Below, piece after piece: positions 1-8,199 of a DNA stretch of 64,000 nt. The translations under genes and the position numbers were made by a program. Origin of the DNA: Streptomyces tanashiensis (GTDB lineage Bacteria; Actinomycetota; Actinomycetes; Streptomycetales; Streptomycetaceae); contig NZ_BMRZ01000019.1 in NCBI RefSeq assembly GCF_014648895.1, forward strand, positions 111,481 through 175,480, read 5' to 3'. Position 1 is the stretch's first letter, and the number at the start of each line of letters is the position of its first letter. Below the pieces are notes generated by a model that saw nothing but the letters and a program-made list of their open reading frames with translations, made no database searches and was not told the DNA's origin.

Positions 1-97
1 CGATCACGTATTTGAACAGCCCGACGACGTCGCGGTACTCCCGGTAGAGCTTCAGCTCCATCTCGGTCTCGTACTTCTCGAGGTCCTCGGCGCTCAT
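1..97 (-). CDS. DUF2469 family protein, N-terminal part only
   Basis: The first 32 residues of a minus-strand protein that begins MSAEDLEKYETEMELKLYRE and runs off the left edge. This acidic, charged start is typical of the short DUF2469 family that is conserved in actinobacteria next to the signal peptidase genes. No function is established for the family as far as I know. It lies 55 bp downstream of the Nudix gene on the same strand and is probably part of the sipZ transcript. The start is the ATG at 97; the C-terminus is outside the window. Confidence 0.75.
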   Translation of the reverse strand, partial: MSAEDLEKYETEMELKLYREYRDVVGLFKYVI

Positions 98-152
98 GGC
101 ATGTTCCCCTTCAGCCGTGCGTCCCCCTATTGTGCGCCAGTCGTACGCGCCC

Positions 153-773
153 CTAAACGATTTCGGGGGCGAGAACCACCGGTGCACTCGGAGGTCCCTC
201 GTCGAGCAGCGTGTGGAGCAGCTCGGCGAGCCTGGTCGGGTACACCGTCTCACGGGCCGCCGACAGTTCGGCGGAGGTCCACCATCTCAGGCCCGCGAGA
301 CTGCGGGTCTCCAGCTCCGTGAGGGCCTGCGGCCGGGGCGCGGCCTCGGTCCCGCGGGTGCGGGCCAGGTAGTACCACTCGTCCTGGTCCCAGCGGCGCC
401 CGTCGAAGGGGAACGAGCAGTACCGCTTCCAGAGCACCGGGCCGAGTTCGACCTCGGTGATGCCGGTCTCCTCCGCCAGTTCGCGCAGCGCCGCCTCCTC
501 CCGGGTCTCGTCGCCCTCCAGGCCGCCGCCCGGGGTGAACCACCAGCTGTCGTCCGGGTGGTCGGGCTCGTAGCCGTGCATGAGCAGGATGCGGTCGTCG
601 GGGTCGAGCAGCACGACCCGCGCGACCCGCCGCCGCACGGCCGCCGACCCGGACCCCGACCCCGGCAGCGACACCGGTCCCGGCCCGGGCTCGGACCCCG
701 GCGCAGGCGACGACGCCCCCGCCGGCCGGGTCTCGGAACCGGACCCCGGCCCCGCGCTCCCCGTGTCCCTCAT
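153..773 (-). CDS. Nudix (MutT-like) hydrolase
   Basis: A 206-residue Nudix hydrolase, which would cleave a nucleoside diphosphate linked to another moiety; the substrate cannot be told. The Nudix box lies at about residues 82-104 (GGGLEGDETREEAALRELAE then ETG), with the glutamates that bind Mg all present. The first 45 residues are a Gly/Ser/Pro-rich stretch not seen in short MutT proteins. The ATG overlaps the sipZ stop by 4 bp (ATGA), which supports this start and suggests translational coupling. In Streptomyces a mutT-like gene follows sipZ, so the position is expected. Confidence 0.88.
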   Translation of the reverse strand: MRDTGSAGPGSGSETRPAGASSPAPGSEPGPGPVSLPGSGSGSAAVRRRVARVVLLDPDDRILLMHGYEPDHPDDSWWFTPGGGLEGDETREEAALRELAEETGITEVELGPVLWKRYCSFPFDGRRWDQDEWYYLARTRGTEAAPRPQALTELETRSLAGLRWWTSAELSAARETVYPTRLAELLHTLLDEGPPSAPVVLAPEIV

Positions 774-1537
774 GCCCCCACCTTCTCCCGCGTGCCCGGC
801 CGCTGCCCGTCGGGCCGGCGCCGGGTCAGGCGGCGTGCCACCGGACCGTACGCGGCCCCCACGAGGATCAGCGCGGTGCCGGCCGTGATCGCCGTGAAGA
901 GCGCCGTGAACGGACCCGGCTGCGAGATGCCGCCCGGGAGGTCGGCGAAGCCCTCGGGGGGCGCCAGGAGACCCTTGGCGGGCCAGACGACGGCGTCGAC
1001 CCTGCCGACGACCGTGGAGCGCGGCACGGAGCCCTGTCCGGCCTCCTCCATGTGCGTACGGGAGTCGAGCGAGGTGTGCCGGTCGTCGCCGAGCAGGAAG
1101 AGGTTGTCCCGGGGGACGGTCACGGAGAAGTCCTGGCCCGAGGCGACCGTCCGGCCGCCGGGTCCGGGCCGGAGGTACGGCTCCTCGACGGGCTTGCCGT
1201 TCACGGTGAGCCGCCCGTCCCGGTCGCAGCAGGCGACGGTGTCGCCGCCGACGGCGGCGACCCGCTTGACCATGGGCGAGGAGCCCCAGAGCGGGTCGGT
1301 GAAGACGACGACGTCACCGCGCCGCACCTCGTCGCCGTCGATCCGCTGGGCGAGGATCTTGGACCCGACGTCGAGGGTCGGGGTCATCGAGTCGGTGGGG
1401 ACGGTGTACGGCTGGTAGAGCACGGCGCCCCAGACGAATCCGCCGAGGAAGAGCACACAGCCGACGGCCACGGCCAGCCCCGACAGCACGCTGCCGAGGC
1501 GGCCGTGGCCGCCCTTGGTCCGTATGTTTCCGCTCAT
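770..1537 (-). CDS. sipZ: type I signal peptidase SipZ
   Basis: A membrane serine/lysine protease that removes signal peptides from exported proteins on the outer face of the membrane. It has an N-terminal membrane span (about residues 17-41), the catalytic serine in TVPTDSM (Ser50), the general-base lysine in VKRVAAVGGD (Lys91), the GDDRHTSLDSR box and a C-terminal membrane span near residues 212-232. It is fourth in a row of four paralogues and begins 74 bp after sipY, so it may have its own promoter, as reported for sipZ in S. lividans. Its stop overlaps the Nudix start. Assignment to Z rests on gene order. Confidence 0.93.
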   Translation of the reverse strand: MSGNIRTKGGHGRLGSVLSGLAVAVGCVLFLGGFVWGAVLYQPYTVPTDSMTPTLDVGSKILAQRIDGDEVRRGDVVVFTDPLWGSSPMVKRVAAVGGDTVACCDRDGRLTVNGKPVEEPYLRPGPGGRTVASGQDFSVTVPRDNLFLLGDDRHTSLDSRTHMEEAGQGSVPRSTVVGRVDAVVWPAKGLLAPPEGFADLPGGISQPGPFTALFTAITAGTALILVGAAYGPVARRLTRRRPDGQRPGTREKVGA

Positions 1538-1611
1538 GTGCGCACCCCGTAGGTCTGTCGGCGGACCGTAGTCCTGTCGACGGTCCGGGACGGCACCCTA
1601 CCCGCGGGTCG

Positions 1612-2553
1612 CTACTCGGCGGTATGCCGTGCGGCCTGCTTCTTCCGGCGCCACAGCACGAGCGGGAGCGCCCCGGCGAGACCGGCCGCTCCCATGGGGG
1701 CGGCGGCCATGGCCTTGTCGAGGGCCGGCTGGTCGAAGACCTCGGGGATCGGGAGCGTGGCCCAGCGCGTGACCGGCCAGGCGACCACGACGGCGCGGCC
1801 CACGACCTCGTCGTTGGAGACGGTGCCGCCACCGGGGAGCTGCTGGTGGAAGCGGGAGTCCAGGGAGTTCTGGCGGTTGTCGCCCATGACCCAGATCCGG
1901 TCCTTGGGGACCTTGATCGGGCCGAAGGAGTCCTGGCAGGGCACCGCGCCGGGGGCGAGGTACGCGCTCTCGTCGAGCGCCACGCCGTTGAGGACGACCT
2001 TGCCGCCCTCCTTGCAGGAGATGGTGTCGCCGCCGACCGCGATGACGCGCTTGATGAGGTCCTTCTCCTCGGCGGACGGCATGAGGCCGATGAAGCTGAG
2101 GAACTTCTGCACGACGTTCGGCTTGGGGGCCTCCTGGCCCTCCAGCCAGCCGCCCGGGTCGTGGAAGACGACGACCTCGCCGCGCTCGGGCTCGGAACCG
2201 AACCAGGGGGTCAGCTTGTCGACGAGGACGCGGTCGCCCTTCTGGAGGGTGTTCATCATCGATTCCGAGGGGATCGAGAACGCCTGCACCAGGAAGGTCT
2301 TGATCAGCAGGGCGAGCACCAGGGCGATACCGACGAGAAGCGGCAGTTCCTTCCAGAAGGAACGCGGCTTCTTCGGGTACTTGCCCTCGCCCGCGGCTGC
2401 GTCGCCGTCATCGCCCGGCGTACCGTCGCCCGGCGGCTGCGCCTGCTCGTCACCCGTCACGTCGTCACCCGTCGTGTCATCGCGGAAGGCCCCGTCGGCC
2501 CTCTTCTCGGGCTCATCGTGTCCGGATCGTGCGCCGACGGCCAAATCCCCCAC
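1612..2553 (-). CDS. sipY: type I signal peptidase SipY
   Basis: A signal peptidase of about 313 residues, working in the membrane on Sec- and Tat-exported proteins. An acidic cytoplasmic leader of about 65 residues precedes the first membrane span. The catalytic serine lies in FSIPSESM (about Ser98) and the lysine in LIKRVIAVGGD (about Lys168). The MGDNRQNSLDSR box and a C-terminal span ending in Arg/Lys are present. I take the GTG at 2553 as start because GAGGAG sits 5 nt upstream; a GTG two codons earlier (2559) has no spaced site. It overlaps the end of sipX. In S. lividans SipY is reported as the main enzyme. Confidence 0.92.
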   Translation of the reverse strand: MGDLAVGARSGHDEPEKRADGAFRDDTTGDDVTGDEQAQPPGDGTPGDDGDAAAGEGKYPKKPRSFWKELPLLVGIALVLALLIKTFLVQAFSIPSESMMNTLQKGDRVLVDKLTPWFGSEPERGEVVVFHDPGGWLEGQEAPKPNVVQKFLSFIGLMPSAEEKDLIKRVIAVGGDTISCKEGGKVVLNGVALDESAYLAPGAVPCQDSFGPIKVPKDRIWVMGDNRQNSLDSRFHQQLPGGGTVSNDEVVGRAVVVAWPVTRWATLPIPEVFDQPALDKAMAAAPMGAAGLAGALPLVLWRRKKQAARHTAE

Positions 2554-3502
2554 ATCCACTCCTCAGTCCGTGCGAACGCCCGCCCCGGGTCAGGGACAGG
2601 CCCACCACTCCCATAACGAGCAGAAGTTCCGCAGGGGTCGGGAGCCCGGGCAATCCGTTCAGATTGCGCGGGGACACACTATGCGACAGATCGGATGCGG
2701 TCCCGGAACTCGCACGGGCGTCCGGTACGGCGGAGAAGGTGTCCCGTTCCTCCAGGCCGCGCCAGTGCCCGAAGGGCCAGGCGATCACCACGGCACGCCC
2801 GACGATCTGGTCCTCCGAGACGGTCCCGTGGTCCTTCTCGTCGAGGTGGTAGCGGGAGTCCGCCGAGTCGGAACGGTGGTCGCCGAGGACGAAGACGCGG
2901 CCCTGCGGGACCTTCACCTCGAAGGGGATCTTGGACGGCGGGTTCCCGGGATGCAGGTACGGCTCGTCGAGCGGCACGCCGTTGACGCTGATCCGCCCGT
3001 CCGCGCCGCAGCAGCGGACGGTGTCGCCGCCGACGGCGACGACCCGCTTGATGAGGTCCCGGTCGTCGGCGGAGGGCAGCAGCCCGATGAAGGTCAGGGC
3101 CTGCTTGGCCTGCTTGATGCCGATCGGGTCGTCGGCGGGCGGCGCGGTCTCCTGCTGGAGCCAGTTGCCGGGGTCCTGGAAGACCACGACGTCGCCGCGC
3201 TCCGGCCGGGAGCCGAACCAGGGCGTGAGCTTGTCGACGAGGACCCGGTCGTCGATGCGGATCGTCTGCTCCATGGAGCCGGACGGAATGACGAACGCCT
3301 GGACCAGGAAGGTCTTGAGGACGAGCGCGATCAGCACGGCCACGGTGATCAGGATCGGGATCTCCCGGAGCGCGGAGCGCTGCCTGCGCCGCTTGACCTT
3401 GCGGGCCAGCTTGCGGCGCTCGGCACGCCCCGGCAGGGCGGCGCCCTGACCGGCGGCGGGGCCGTGGGCGGACCCGCCGGGCGGACGGCCCCGGCTACCC
3501 AT
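2513..3502 (-). CDS. sipX: type I signal peptidase SipX
   Basis: A signal peptidase of 329 residues. A basic, Arg/Lys-rich cytoplasmic segment precedes the first membrane span, then come the catalytic serine in VIPSGSM (about Ser76), the lysine in LIKRVVAVGGD (about Lys152) and the GDHRSDSADSR box. A weak C-terminal hydrophobic stretch (LLLVMGVVGLSL) precedes a basic tail of about 30 residues. I prefer the ATG at 3502: it has GGAG 9 nt upstream and overlaps the sipW stop by 8 bp. An in-frame start at 3556 would overlap sipW by 62 bp. It belongs to the sipW-sipX-sipY unit. Confidence 0.9.
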   Translation of the reverse strand: MGSRGRPPGGSAHGPAAGQGAALPGRAERRKLARKVKRRRQRSALREIPILITVAVLIALVLKTFLVQAFVIPSGSMEQTIRIDDRVLVDKLTPWFGSRPERGDVVVFQDPGNWLQQETAPPADDPIGIKQAKQALTFIGLLPSADDRDLIKRVVAVGGDTVRCCGADGRISVNGVPLDEPYLHPGNPPSKIPFEVKVPQGRVFVLGDHRSDSADSRYHLDEKDHGTVSEDQIVGRAVVIAWPFGHWRGLEERDTFSAVPDARASSGTASDLSHSVSPRNLNGLPGLPTPAELLLVMGVVGLSLTRGGRSHGLRSGCGGFGRRRTIRTR

Positions 3503-4334
3503 GGGGTCCCGCTCCGTGTCCGCCGGCCGGTGGGGCCGGTACGGCGTGGAAGGCATCGGTGCCGGGCACGGTGGACCAGCGGCCGAAGGGCCAGGCGATC
3601 CAGTCGGCGCGGCCGACGACCCTGTCGACGGGGACCATGCCGCCGCCGGGGTTGCCCAGGTGGTCGCGGGAGTCGCTGGACTGGCTGCGGTGGTCGCCCA
3701 TGACCCAGAGCCGGTCCTGCGGGACGACGATGTCGAAGGGGACCGCGGAGGGCCGGTCGCCGAGCATCACGTACCGCTCCTCGACGGGGACGCCGTTGAC
3801 GGTGAGCCGGCCGTCCTTGTCGCAGCAGACGACCCGGTCGCCGCCGACGCCGACGACCCGCTTCACGAAGTCGGTCTCGTCGGGCTCCGCGAGCCCGAGG
3901 GCGGCCGCCCCGTCGTGCAGGAGCCCGGTGACCGGATTGCCCTGCGGCTGTTCCCGTACGAAGGAGCCGGTGCCGTCGAAGACGACGACGTCACCCCGGG
4001 CGGGCTCGCTGCCGAAACGGTACGCCAGCTTGTTCACGAGGATCCGGTCGCCGACCTGGAGCGTCGGCTCCATGGAGCGGCTGGGGATCAGGAACGGCTG
4101 GATCACGAAGTGGCTCAGGAGCAGCAGGAAGGCCACACAGGCGCCGCCCACGAGGGCGGTGCGGCGCCAGGAGGGGGCGCGCCCGGAGTCCTGGGAAACG
4201 CGCCCGGAGTCCTCGGCTACGCGTCCGGCGTCCTCGGACGCGCGCGCGGAGTCGGCGGAAACGCGCGCGGAGCGCGACCCTTCCTCCGTGTCGGAAGAGG
4301 GGTCGCGCTCCGTGTGCTGTGCTTCGGTGTCCAT
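3495..4334 (-). CDS. sipW: type I signal peptidase SipW
   Basis: A signal peptidase of 279 residues and the first of the four tandem genes. A single membrane span lies near residues 60-82, followed by the catalytic serine in LIPSRSM (Ser87) and lysine in FVKRVVGVGGD (Lys158). Unlike its three neighbours it ends in a Gly/Pro/Ala tail with no second membrane span. Its cytoplasmic head (residues 24-51) consists of four copies of a seven-residue repeat of the form RVSEDSG. The gene starts 69 bp after rplS ends and may be co-transcribed with it or have its own promoter. Confidence 0.92.
   Translation of the reverse strand: MDTEAQHTERDPSSDTEEGSRSARVSADSARASEDAGRVAEDSGRVSQDSGRAPSWRRTALVGGACVAFLLLLSHFVIQPFLIPSRSMEPTLQVGDRILVNKLAYRFGSEPARGDVVVFDGTGSFVREQPQGNPVTGLLHDGAAALGLAEPDETDFVKRVVGVGGDRVVCCDKDGRLTVNGVPVEERYVMLGDRPSAVPFDIVVPQDRLWVMGDHRSQSSDSRDHLGNPGGGMVPVDRVVGRADWIAWPFGRWSTVPGTDAFHAVPAPPAGGHGAGPHG
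4179..4265 (-). repeat. tandem 21-bp coding repeat in sipW
   Basis: Four imperfect 21-bp units encode RVSADSA, RASEDAG, RVAEDSG and RVSQDSG in the cytoplasmic head of SipW. The reading frame is kept in all copies. The number of copies may vary between strains. Confidence 0.75.
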
Positions 4335-4403
4335 CGCTGGCAGAGCCTATCCGGCCTGCCTGTGCGAGGAGTCGGAAGCGGTGAGCGTGCCGGGAGCCGA
4401 GGC

Positions 4404-4754
4404 TCAGCGGTCGCGCTTCTCCTTGATCTTGGCAGCCTTGCCGCGCAGCTCACGCAGGTAGTAGAGCTTGGCGCGACGGACGTCACCGCGGGTCACGAGC
4501 TCGATCTTCTCGAAGATCGGGCTGTTCACCGGGAAGGTGCGCTCGACGCCGACGGAGAAGGAGACCTTGCGGACCGTGAAGGTCTCGCTGACGCCCGAAC
4601 CCTGGCGGCGGATGACGACGCCCTTGAACTGCTGGATACGGGAGCGGTTGCCCTCGATGACGCGCACGTGGACGTTCACGGTGTCGCCGGGACGGAAGGC
4701 GGGGAGGTCGGAGCGGAGCGAACCCGCGTTGACCTGGTCGAGCAGGGAGGCCAT
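4404..4754 (-). CDS. rplS: 50S ribosomal protein L19
   Basis: Bacterial L19 lies at the interface of the two ribosomal subunits. The 116-residue product starts MASLLDQVNAGSLRSDLPAF and contains the family hallmarks GDTVNVHVRVIEGNRSRIQQ, FKGVVI and the basic tail LRELRGKAAKIKEK. I use the ATG at 4754, with GAGGAAAGAG upstream; an in-frame start nine codons earlier would make the protein too long. It lies between trmD and sipW, the usual order rpsP-rimM-trmD-rplS extended by a KH protein. Confidence 0.97.
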   Translation of the reverse strand: MASLLDQVNAGSLRSDLPAFRPGDTVNVHVRVIEGNRSRIQQFKGVVIRRQGSGVSETFTVRKVSFSVGVERTFPVNSPIFEKIELVTRGDVRRAKLYYLRELRGKAAKIKEKRDR

Positions 4755-4881
4755 GGAGGTCTCTTTCCTCGCTGATGCCACAGGTCATCAGCGGTACGTT
4801 CGAATGATTCGGAGCGTCGTCCGTTTCTGGCGGCGTCGTTCCCCCTGTGGCAGGGGCGCGCGCCGGACGGACGACAGCGGC

Positions 4882-5703
4882 CTATTCTTCCACGCCCTCG
4901 ACCCTGCGCCAAAATCGGCCGCCGGGCTCGGGCGCCCACCCCATCATGGAGAGGATCTCGCGGTCCTTCTTGTCGAAGGCGGACGGGTCGCAGCGCTCGA
5001 TGAGGTCGGGCCGGTTGGCGACGGTGCGGCGGAAGGCCTCGTCACGCCTCCAGCGGGCGATCTTGCCGTGGTGCCCGCTGAGGAGGACGTCGGGGATGCC
5101 CCGGCCGCGCCACTCGGGCGGCTTGGTGTAGACGGGGCCCTCCAGCAGGTTGGCCATGGCGCCGGGGGCGAAGGAGTCGTCCCGGTGGGACTCGGCGTTG
5201 CCGAGGACGCCGGGCAGCAGACGGGCGACGGCCTCGGTGACGACGAGGACGGCCGCCTCGCCGCCCGCGAGGACGTAGTCGCCGATGGAGACCTCGTAGA
5301 CCGGCATCCGGGTCGCGTACTCGTCCATGACGCGGCGGTCGATGCCCTCGTAGCGGGCCGGGGTGAAGATCAGCCAGGGCCGCTCGGAGAGCTCGACGGC
5401 GAGCTCCTGGGTGAAGGGGCGGCCGCTGGGGGTCGGGACGACGAGGACCGGTCCGTGCGCGCCGGCCTCGTAGCCGTCGGCGAGCGTCTGGTCGAGCGCG
5501 TCGCCCCAGGGCTCGGTCTTCATGACCATGCCGGGACCGCCGCCGTAGGGGGTGTCGTCGACGGTGTTGTGCCGGTCGTAGGTCCAGTCGCGCAGGTGGT
5601 GCACGTGGACGTCGAGCTGTCCGCGCGCGCGTGCCTTGCCGACGAGGGAGACGTTCAGCGGTTCGAGGTACTCGGGGAAGATCGTGACGACGTCGAGCCT
5701 CAT
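4882..5703 (-). CDS. trmD: tRNA (guanine-N1)-methyltransferase TrmD
   Basis: TrmD methylates G37 next to the anticodon, using S-adenosylmethionine, and prevents +1 frameshifting. The 273-residue product starts MRLDVVTIFPEYLEPL and shows the knot-fold motifs DDTPYGGGPGMVM, PARYEGIDRRV and SIGDYVLAGGEAA, then the RGRGIPDVLLSGHH segment. The ATG at 5703 overlaps the rimM stop by 4 bp (ATGA), fixing the start. Upstream in-frame codons only shadow rimM. Confidence 0.97.
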   Translation of the reverse strand: MRLDVVTIFPEYLEPLNVSLVGKARARGQLDVHVHHLRDWTYDRHNTVDDTPYGGGPGMVMKTEPWGDALDQTLADGYEAGAHGPVLVVPTPSGRPFTQELAVELSERPWLIFTPARYEGIDRRVMDEYATRMPVYEVSIGDYVLAGGEAAVLVVTEAVARLLPGVLGNAESHRDDSFAPGAMANLLEGPVYTKPPEWRGRGIPDVLLSGHHGKIARWRRDEAFRRTVANRPDLIERCDPSAFDKKDREILSMMGWAPEPGGRFWRRVEGVEE

Positions 5704-6278
5704 GCCGTCTCCTCGCCGGACTCGTCGCCGGAGGCCTCGCCGTCGTCCCGGGAGGAGACGATCTCGGCGCGGTCGTCGATCAGGCCGGGCGGCGGGTCGA
5801 TCACGGCCCGCTGCTCCTCCAGGTCGATCTCGGTGACGATCGACGACACGAAGGGGATCATCAGCTCGGTGCCGTCGGGCCGCTCGACGATGAAGAGGTC
5901 CTGGGACGGCAGGTGGGAGATCTCGGTGATCCGGCCGATCTCGGTGCCGTCGGCGAGGACGACGTCGAGGTCCATGAGCTGGTGGTCGTAGTACTCGTCC
6001 TCCTCCTCCGGCAGTTCCTCGGGGTCGACCTCGGCGATGAGGAGGGTGTTGCGCAGGGCCTCGGCGGCGTTGCGGTCGCGGACGCCCTCGAAGCGCAGCA
6101 ACAGCTTGCCGCTGTGGACCTTGCCGGACTCGATGGTCAGCGGCCCGGCGGAGGCCGGGTCGGTGAGCAGTACGGCACCGGGGCCGAGCCTGAGCTCGGG
6201 CTCGTCCGTCCGCACCTCGACGGTGACCTCGCCCTTGACGCCGTGGGCGCGGCCGACCCGCGCGACTACCAACTGCAC
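5700..6278 (-). CDS. rimM: 16S rRNA processing protein RimM
   Basis: RimM binds S19 and helps mature the 30S head. The 192-residue product has the N-terminal RimM barrel (VQLVVARVGRAHGVKGEVTV) and a PRC-barrel with YYDHQLMDLDVV and LMIPFVSSIV. A Glu/Asp/Ser-rich tail follows. The GTG at 6278 has GGAGAG 9 nt upstream and gives the normal N-terminus; a start 7 codons upstream is less likely. It is coupled to trmD by ATGA. Confidence 0.95.
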   Translation of the reverse strand: MQLVVARVGRAHGVKGEVTVEVRTDEPELRLGPGAVLLTDPASAGPLTIESGKVHSGKLLLRFEGVRDRNAAEALRNTLLIAEVDPEELPEEEDEYYDHQLMDLDVVLADGTEIGRITEISHLPSQDLFIVERPDGTELMIPFVSSIVTEIDLEEQRAVIDPPPGLIDDRAEIVSSRDDGEASGDESGEETA

Positions 6279-6389
6279 TGCTCCACACTCTCCTGTCACA
6301 CAGCTCGTACGTACGACAACGGGCCGGGGTGGGCTCTTCAGCCCTCCCCGGCCCGTGCCGGCACAACTAAGGTGATGCTGCCGACCTGC

Positions 6390-6629
6390 TCAGCGGACCT
6401 GGTCCACGTCGACGAGGTCGACGCGGATCCCACGACCGCCGATGGCACCCACGACGGTGCGCAGCGCACGCGCGGTGCGGCCGTTGCGGCCGATCACCTT
6501 GCCGAGGTCGTCGGGGTGGACCCGGACCTCCAGCACGCGCCCCCGGCGCAGGTTGCGCGAGGCGACCTGCACCTCGTCGGGGTTGTCGACGATGCCCTTC
6601 ACGAGGTGCTCGAGAGCCTCCTCGAGCAT
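6390..6629 (-). CDS. khpA: KH-domain RNA-binding protein (KhpA type)
   Basis: A 79-residue single KH domain. The GxxG loop is seen as KVIGRNGRTARALR. Small KH proteins between rpsP and rimM are common in Gram-positive bacteria; in Firmicutes KhpA pairs with KhpB in RNA binding and envelope control. Here it starts 2 bp after the rpsP stop, so it is clearly co-transcribed. Role in Streptomyces is inferred from the family. Confidence 0.92.
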   Translation of the reverse strand: MLEEALEHLVKGIVDNPDEVQVASRNLRRGRVLEVRVHPDDLGKVIGRNGRTARALRTVVGAIGGRGIRVDLVDVDQVR

Positions 6630-6631
6630 GA

Positions 6632-7075
6632 TCAGGCCTCGGTCGACTCGGTGGACGCGGCCTCGGCCTCGTCCGCCTTCTTGTCGGCCTTCTTGGCCTT
6701 CGGGGTGATGGCCTCACCCTTGTCGTCGCCGCCCTCGAGGGTCTTCGCGAACTCGTCGAACGAGGCGCGCTTCGCCTCCTTCGTGGCGGGGACGAGCAGA
6801 GCCTTCTCGGGGGCCGGCAGACCCTTGTGCTTCTGCCAGTCGCCGGTGAGCTTCAGGATGGCGAGAACCGGCTCGGTCGGCTGGGCGCCGACGGACAGCC
6901 AGTACTGCGCACGCTCGGAGTCGACCTCGATACGCGACGGGTTGTACGTCGGGTGGTAGAGGCCGATCTCCTCGATCGCGCGACCGTCACGACGGGTGCG
7001 CGAGTCGGCGACGACGATGCGGTAGTGCGGCTGGCGGATCTTGCCGAGGCGCTTGAGCTTGATCTTGACTGCCAC
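6632..7075 (-). CDS. rpsP: 30S ribosomal protein S16
   Basis: S16 helps assemble the 30S body. The start MAVKIKLKRLGKIRQPHYRI is diagnostic. At 147 residues it is much longer than the roughly 80-residue E. coli protein because of a Lys/Ala/Glu-rich tail, which is usual in actinobacteria. It is the first gene of the rpsP-KH-rimM-trmD-rplS cluster, and its promoter should lie in the 154 bp upstream (7076-7229). Confidence 0.97.
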   Translation of the reverse strand: MAVKIKLKRLGKIRQPHYRIVVADSRTRRDGRAIEEIGLYHPTYNPSRIEVDSERAQYWLSVGAQPTEPVLAILKLTGDWQKHKGLPAPEKALLVPATKEAKRASFDEFAKTLEGGDDKGEAITPKAKKADKKADEAEAASTESTEA

Positions 7076-7229
7076 TGGAGTGGTGTCTCCTGGTCTTGAC
7101 GTGGTTGGGCACTTGAGATGCCACGTGGGGTTGCGGTACTCGGGTGCCCGATGGACGCGTCAGCCGGAGGAGAGAGGGGTCCTGTGCGACTGTCGAGTAC
7201 AGCTAGCCATTGTGCCACACCCAGCCGAC

Positions 7230-7886
7230 TCAGTTGGCGGCGCCCACGGTCTCCGGGATCCGGAAGGGCTTGCCGCAGCCGCCGCAGACGATCGGGGCCT
7301 GGGCGAGCACCGACGGCACCACGCGCACGTTCCGCCCGCAGTCGCAGACGGCCTTGACGCGGACGCCGCCGCCCGAGGAGCCGTGGCGGGCGGCCGGTCC
7401 GCGGAAGGAGCGCTTGGTGTCGGCGGCCGTGGCGACCGTGTGCGCCTTGAGGGCGCGCTGGAGCCGCTCGATGGTGGGCCGGTAGCGCCGCCTGGCCTCG
7501 GGGTTGAGCGTGACCAGGGAGAAGCCGCTGCTGGCGTGGGGCTCCTCGGGATGGTCGAGGCCCATCTCCTCGGCGATCGCGAGGAATCTGCGGTTGTGGT
7601 AGCGGCCGGCGCGGGAGGTGTCGCGGACACCTCGGGCGGCGGCGATGCCGTGGACTGCCTCGTGGAGCAGTCGTTCGAAGGAGAGTTCGGCGCCGCAGGC
7701 GGACGAGGACTCTCCGATCAGGGACTCGGGCGCGGCAAGATCGGGCAGCTCGGGGTGGTGCCGCTGAATGTCGGCCCACGCCTGTGCCAGCTCTGCGGCG
7801 AGAACAGGGGGTGTCGTGCTCACGTCGCGTACAACGAGCCGGAGTGCCCCCGGGTTCCATTCCGGGGCATCCCAAATATTTTGCAC
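7230..7886 (-). CDS. SprT-like zinc metalloprotein with C-terminal zinc ribbon
   Basis: A 218-residue protein with an HEAVH (HExxH) metalloprotease motif at about residues 76-80 and a downstream YHNRRF segment that could give the third zinc ligand, as in SprT/Spartan-like proteins. Two CxC/CxxC pairs near the C-terminus (CDCGR and CGGCGK) form a likely zinc ribbon. Eukaryotic relatives digest DNA-protein crosslinks; whether this protein does is unknown. The start is uncertain: the GTG at 7886 is taken, but a GTG at 7823 gives a start VSTTPPV nearer the family core. It is divergent from the methyltransferase gene. Confidence 0.75.
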   Translation of the reverse strand: MQNIWDAPEWNPGALRLVVRDVSTTPPVLAAELAQAWADIQRHHPELPDLAAPESLIGESSSACGAELSFERLLHEAVHGIAAARGVRDTSRAGRYHNRRFLAIAEEMGLDHPEEPHASSGFSLVTLNPEARRRYRPTIERLQRALKAHTVATAADTKRSFRGPAARHGSSGGGVRVKAVCDCGRNVRVVPSVLAQAPIVCGGCGKPFRIPETVGAAN

Positions 7887-8199
7887 GTACCCGTCAGTTG
7901 CCCTTGATGTGTCCCGACGCGGGCCAGTGCCCCGATCTGCGGAGAAGTCACGCAGAGAACGTCAAGTCGGTGTCTAGTGGCGCATACGCCCCGGCGCGTG
8001 GCCGCGGTGCGTGCGCCCCCGAGGGGGACGGCGCGGCCCGGGCGACCGTTGCGAGGACATTACCGGGTCGGGGCGCAAGGCGGCGCACCGCCCCTCCCCC
8101 GGGCGAATCCGTCCGGCGCGACCACTGGACGCGGCCCGGGATGCGCAGTTCCCTGACTACGGGGGGCTGTCGTCCGAGCACGGATTGGGGCGCTTTTCC
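7887..8199. other. intergenic region between divergent genes
   Basis: 313 bp between the SprT-like gene and the methyltransferase gene. It must hold promoters for both. I see short GC-rich hairpins (for example CCCCC-GA-GGGGG near 8016-8027) but no recognisable operator, RNA gene or ORF with good coding character. Confidence 0.4.

Noticed and set aside
3503..3556. The longer sipX start at 3556
   Set aside because: It would overlap sipW by 62 bp and has no ribosome-binding site; the ATG at 3502 has one.
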